Assembly (NCBI GenBank): GCA_002317575.1
Contig: DCIH01000045.1
Coordinates: 4,956 to 12,782, forward strand
Origin: Verrucomicrobia bacterium UBA1731
Lineage (GTDB): Bacteria; Verrucomicrobiota; Kiritimatiellia; RFP12; UBA1067
Direction of reading: 5' to 3'
Length of the DNA stretch: 7,827 bases
Part shown: positions 7,237 through 7,827 of the stretch, piece after piece
Position numbering within the stretch: the first letter of the stretch is position 1
Layout: every line of letters starts with the position of its first letter
Notes under the pieces: generated by a model
The model's database searches: none
The model's input: the letters and a program-made list of their open reading frames with translations, nothing else
What the model was told of the DNA's origin: nothing
Program-made: the position numbers and the translations under genes

Positions 7237-7395
7237 TTTACGCGCTCGGGGCTCACATACACCTTCTCGGAGGGCACGACGCTCGAGGGCCTCACGCAGA
7301 AGTCGAGCAAGCAAGGCGACGGCCAGCCCTGGACGCCCACGATCACGGTGAAGGGCGGCGCGAGCGGGTTCTATTCGATTGGGGTGAAGAAGTAA
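7237..7395 (+). pseudogene. Headless C-terminal remnant of a secreted or surface protein gene
   Basis: After an in-frame TGA (7234-7236) an open frame of 52 codons ends at TAA 7393-7395, with no start codon near its beginning. The peptide has a credible protein tail: SGLTYTFSEGTTLEGL, then GDGQPWTPTITVKGG, then ASGFYSIGVKK at the very end. Alternating polar and hydrophobic residues closing on SGFYxIxVKK resemble the small all-beta tails that end many secreted and autotransporter-like proteins in Verrucomicrobiota and Planctomycetota. Codon use matches the host's GC-rich genes. I read it as the surviving 3' end of a larger gene whose front was lost by deletion or insertion of the accessory DNA to its left. 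The parent family is a guess from composition. Confidence 0.6.
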
Positions 7396-7443
7396 GCGCA
7401 CGGGGTGGGCGTGCGGGGTGTGAGCGCCGGGGGCGGGTGACTT

Positions 7444-7538
7444 CAGGGGGTGGCGTCGCTCCGCCGACGCCACAATTCTCGCGATGTTGTCAGAATTCAT
7501 CGAGCTTGGTCACGCCGGCGGAGCGGCGTGACCCCCTG
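7444..7538. repeat. REP/BIME-like element: two inverted, covarying hairpins
   Basis: Left half: GTGGCGTCG (7450-7458) pairs with CGACGCCAC (7465-7473), loop CTCCGC. Right half: GGTCACGCCG (7508-7517) pairs with CGGCGTGACC (7524-7533), loop GCGGAG. The halves are inverted copies: CAGGGGGT (7444-7451) mirrors ACCCCCTG (7531-7538), and the two loops are exact reverse complements. Over 30 aligned bases the six differences fall in three stem pairs, all compensated. The 34-nt spacer holds AATTCT (7474-7479) and its inverse AGAATT (7492-7497). This is the architecture of bacterial interspersed mosaic elements built from REP sequences. No REP-associated transposase is in the window. Confidence 0.75.
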
Positions 7539-7555
7539 GGGGAGCCGCGGACGGG

Positions 7556-7613
7556 CGCCTCTGAAGCGACGAGGGCGTCGCTTCTCCGTTTTTGCGCCAT
7601 GCGAGGGGGCTGC
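7556..7613 (-). repeat. Hairpin repeat, copy B (inverted relative to copy A)
   Basis: The reverse complement of 7556-7587 matches copy A (6315-6346) at 29 of 32 positions. Two of the three differences form one compensated base pair in the stem (G-C in A, A-T in B). The shared CCCCTCGCA (complement of 7600-7608) is separated from the core by 12 extra bases absent from copy A. The two copies face each other across the toxin-antitoxin and remnant region. Confidence 0.72.
7563..7593 (+). terminator. Possible rho-independent terminator upstream of fusA
   Basis: GAAGCGACG (7563-7571) pairs perfectly with CGTCGCTTC (7576-7584), loop AGGG, and after TCCG there is a five-T run (7589-7593). Read rightward it could stop transcripts entering the fusA region. 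The T-run is short and 4 nt from the stem, and the stem belongs to a dispersed repeat, so termination may be incidental. Confidence 0.45.
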
Positions 7614-7644
7614 GGACGGACTCTTAAAAAAACAAAATTTGGCA

Positions 7645-7673
7645 TTGATTTTTTGGCCTGAAAAGTGCATAAT
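7645..7673 (+). promoter_or_regulatory. Sigma-70-type promoter of fusA
   Basis: TTGATT (7645-7650; 4 of 6 to -35) and CATAAT (7668-7673; 5 of 6 to -10) are 17 nt apart. The A-rich stretch 7626-7637 upstream could act as an UP element. The 5' untranslated region would be about 30 nt. This sharply AT-rich island stands out in otherwise GC-rich DNA. Confidence 0.65.
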
Positions 7674-7695
7674 GTGCGCTCTTTTTTGAACGAAC

Positions 7696-7700
7696 AGGAG
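7696..7700 (+). promoter_or_regulatory. Ribosome-binding site of fusA
   Basis: AGGAG ends 9 nt before the fusA ATG at 7710, at a spacing usual for a well-translated gene. Confidence 0.75.
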
Positions 7701-7709
7701 TAGTAGAAG

Positions 7710-7827
7710 ATGGCAGCTAAACGTTTCCCGCTCGATCACGTGCGGAATTTCGGCATCATGGCCCACATTGACGGCGGCAAGACGACCACGTCCGAACGCA
7801 TTTTGTTCTATTCGGGCAAGAACTACA
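7710..7827 (+). CDS. fusA: Translation elongation factor G, N-terminal end (3' end outside window)
   Basis: The first 39 residues are visible. RNFGIMAHIDGGKTTTSERI (12-31) is the G1/P-loop region of EF-G, the cytoplasmic GTPase that drives ribosomal translocation, and ILFYSGKNY continues the family pattern. Start choice is fixed by AGGAG at 7696-7700 and by the short EF-G-like leader MAAKRFPLDHV. Residue 22 is Gly (IDGGK) where EF-G almost always has Ala (IDAGK). A second EF-G paralogue or a fusidic-acid-resistance-type EF-G relative cannot be excluded from 39 residues, but a dedicated promoter suits the main gene. It seems independent of the upstream operon, being separated by the accessory islet. 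Confidence 0.93.
   Translation, partial: MAAKRFPLDHVRNFGIMAHIDGGKTTTSERILFYSGKNY

Noticed and set aside
7402..7450. G-quadruplex-forming stretch
   Set aside because: G-runs are present (7402-7405, 7407-7409, 7415-7418, 7429-7433, 7435-7437, 7446-7450), but any four of three or more G need at least one loop of 8-10 nt. The signal is weak and expected in GC-rich DNA.
7639..7663. Sigma-54-like promoter (TTGGCA followed by a T-rich stretch) before fusA
   Set aside because: The required GC element (TTGC) is missing at the right distance, while a 17-nt-spaced sigma-70-type pair fits better.

Overview
The window is GC-rich chromosomal DNA from a bacterium. Gene content and style suggest an uncultured member of the Kiritimatiellota/Verrucomicrobiota (PVC) group, possibly gut-associated: a DUF6057-like membrane protein paired with a PD40 beta-propeller carrying CxxCH (a pairing I otherwise recall from Bacteroidota and relatives), non-ATG starts, and many short GC-rich hairpin repeats between genes. 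The placement is inference; no rRNA or complete marker gene is present.

Layout. (1) 1-770: 3' part of an NhaC-family Na+/H+ antiporter gene whose membrane domain is followed by an unusual soluble tail with two D-G motifs. (2) 771-892: a leader with three related GGGGGCG hairpins that can form alternative pairings, ending in a good ribosome-binding site. (3) 893-6300: four co-directional, tightly packed genes, probably one operon: a PotD-like lipoprotein, a Gfo/Idh/MocA oxidoreductase overlapping it by ATGA, a DUF6057-like membrane protein 18 nt later, and a secreted PD40 beta-propeller with one CxxCH 6 nt later, starting at TTG inside a short tandem repeat. (4) 6301-7613: an accessory islet between two inverted copies of one hairpin repeat. 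It holds a convergent Phd/YefM-RelE/ParE toxin-antitoxin pair with a recognisable promoter and a TGTACA operator, a C-rich tandem repeat, a headless gene remnant, and a REP/BIME-like double hairpin whose two halves differ only by compensatory base-pair changes. (5) 7645-7827: promoter, ribosome-binding site and first 39 codons of fusA (EF-G).

How the genes may work together. The operon joins an extracytoplasmic binding lipoprotein, a cytoplasmic NAD(P)-type oxidoreductase, a polytopic membrane protein and a periplasmic propeller with a possible heme or metal site. No ABC permease or ATPase lies next to the PotD-like protein, and its pocket lacks two of the Trp residues of E. coli PotD, so its ligand may not be spermidine or putrescine. 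The last two genes look like a conserved uncharacterised pair. The rest of the window is housekeeping (fusA) or maintenance/accessory DNA. The most striking non-coding signal is the family of covarying hairpin repeats.
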